DNA from: CAG-390 sp045531455
GTDB taxonomy: Bacteria; Bacillota; Clostridia; Oscillospirales; CAG-272
Direction: 5' to 3'
Assembly (NCBI GenBank): GCA_045531455.1
Contig: JAZSEA010000088.1
Location: 1-5,402 of the forward strand
Length of the DNA: 5,402 nucleotides
Shown in pieces: positions 5,207 to 5,402 of the stretch (position 1 is its first letter; every line of letters begins with the position of its first letter). The notes under the pieces are model-generated. The model was not told where the DNA came from, did not search any database, and was given only the letters and a program-made list of their open reading frames with translations. Both the position numbers and the translations under genes were made by a program.

Positions 5207-5402
5207 AGAGCTGCACTTCCCTACACTCGGGAAGTATTGACTCTGTCCAAAATCGAGAAGCAAAGCTTCACGATTTTGAAGCACAGTAGCAAAAGCTGAA
5301 GCTTTTGCATTAGTACGAGGCTCTGCCCCTTGCTCCGCAAACTTTGAAAAGTTTGATCAAACTTTTCCGCTGTTTTACTATTAATAAAATCGAAAATTTC
5401 CG
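5207..5402 (+). repeat. Interspersed hairpin repeat, copy C (right part cut by window edge)
   Basis: The hairpin order is the same as in copy B. It runs ACTTCCC/GGGAAGT (5215-5235), AAAATCG.GAAGC-AAA-GCTTC.CGATTTT (5249-5277), GCAAAAGCT-GA-AGCTTTTGC (5289-5308), a decayed GAGGC-TCT-GCC hairpin (about 5317-5328) and AAACTT-TGAA-AAGTTT (5339-5354). It then has CAAACTTTTCCGCTGTTTT and AAAATCGAAAATTTCCG, where the window ends inside the closing hairpin. Compared with copy B the stems changed on both sides together, while the loops AAA, GA, TCT and TGAA are unchanged. Confidence 0.75.

Noticed and set aside
4945..5284. Minus-strand frames of 80 and 88 codons in the right-hand spacer
   Set aside because: They overlap each other in different frames, consist of hairpin repeats and lack start signals.

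Overview
The window looks like chromosomal DNA from a Gram-positive, Clostridia-type bacterium, perhaps an uncultured gut lineage. The evidence is strong AGGAGG-like ribosome binding sites, textbook sigma-A promoters (TTGACA/TATAAT), ArgR/AhrC-type operators and intergenic spaces packed with short palindromes. The lineage is inferred from general style, because no rRNA or other marker gene is present.

All three convincing genes lie on the minus strand, so transcription runs from high to low coordinates. First comes an uncharacterised 369-residue protein (4656-3547) that resembles polysaccharide-deacetylase-type proteins and has its own consensus promoter. It is followed after 117 nt by argG, argininosuccinate synthase (3429-2191). 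After a further 582 nt comes argH, argininosuccinate lyase (1608-235). ArgG joins citrulline and aspartate using ATP, and ArgH splits the product into arginine and fumarate, so the pair forms the last two steps of arginine synthesis. The argG control region is very clear: a perfect TTGACA-17-TATAAT promoter with ARG-box palindromes on both sides, which points to arginine-dependent repression. argH has no visible ARG box and ends at a strong 20-bp hairpin.

The rest is non-coding and rich in structure. There are three copies (one cut by each window edge) of a long interspersed repeat that carries a fixed series of hairpins. The hairpin stems differ between copies, but the two sides change together while the loops stay the same. 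Two arrays (92-230 and 4733-4824) string together unrelated mini-hairpins separated by a constant 7-nt spacer, TCTTAAC in one and ATATCGT in the other. Other mini-palindromes, mostly with 3-nt loops, fill 1681-1920 and 4927-5201. No gene is seen in 1-234, 1609-2190 or 4716-5402; apparent reading frames there are by-products of the repeats.

The most unusual content is this palindromic repeat system: a mosaic of interchangeable hairpin modules with covarying stems, filling the spaces around an ordinary arginine locus and apparently supplying the argG stop codon and the argH terminator.
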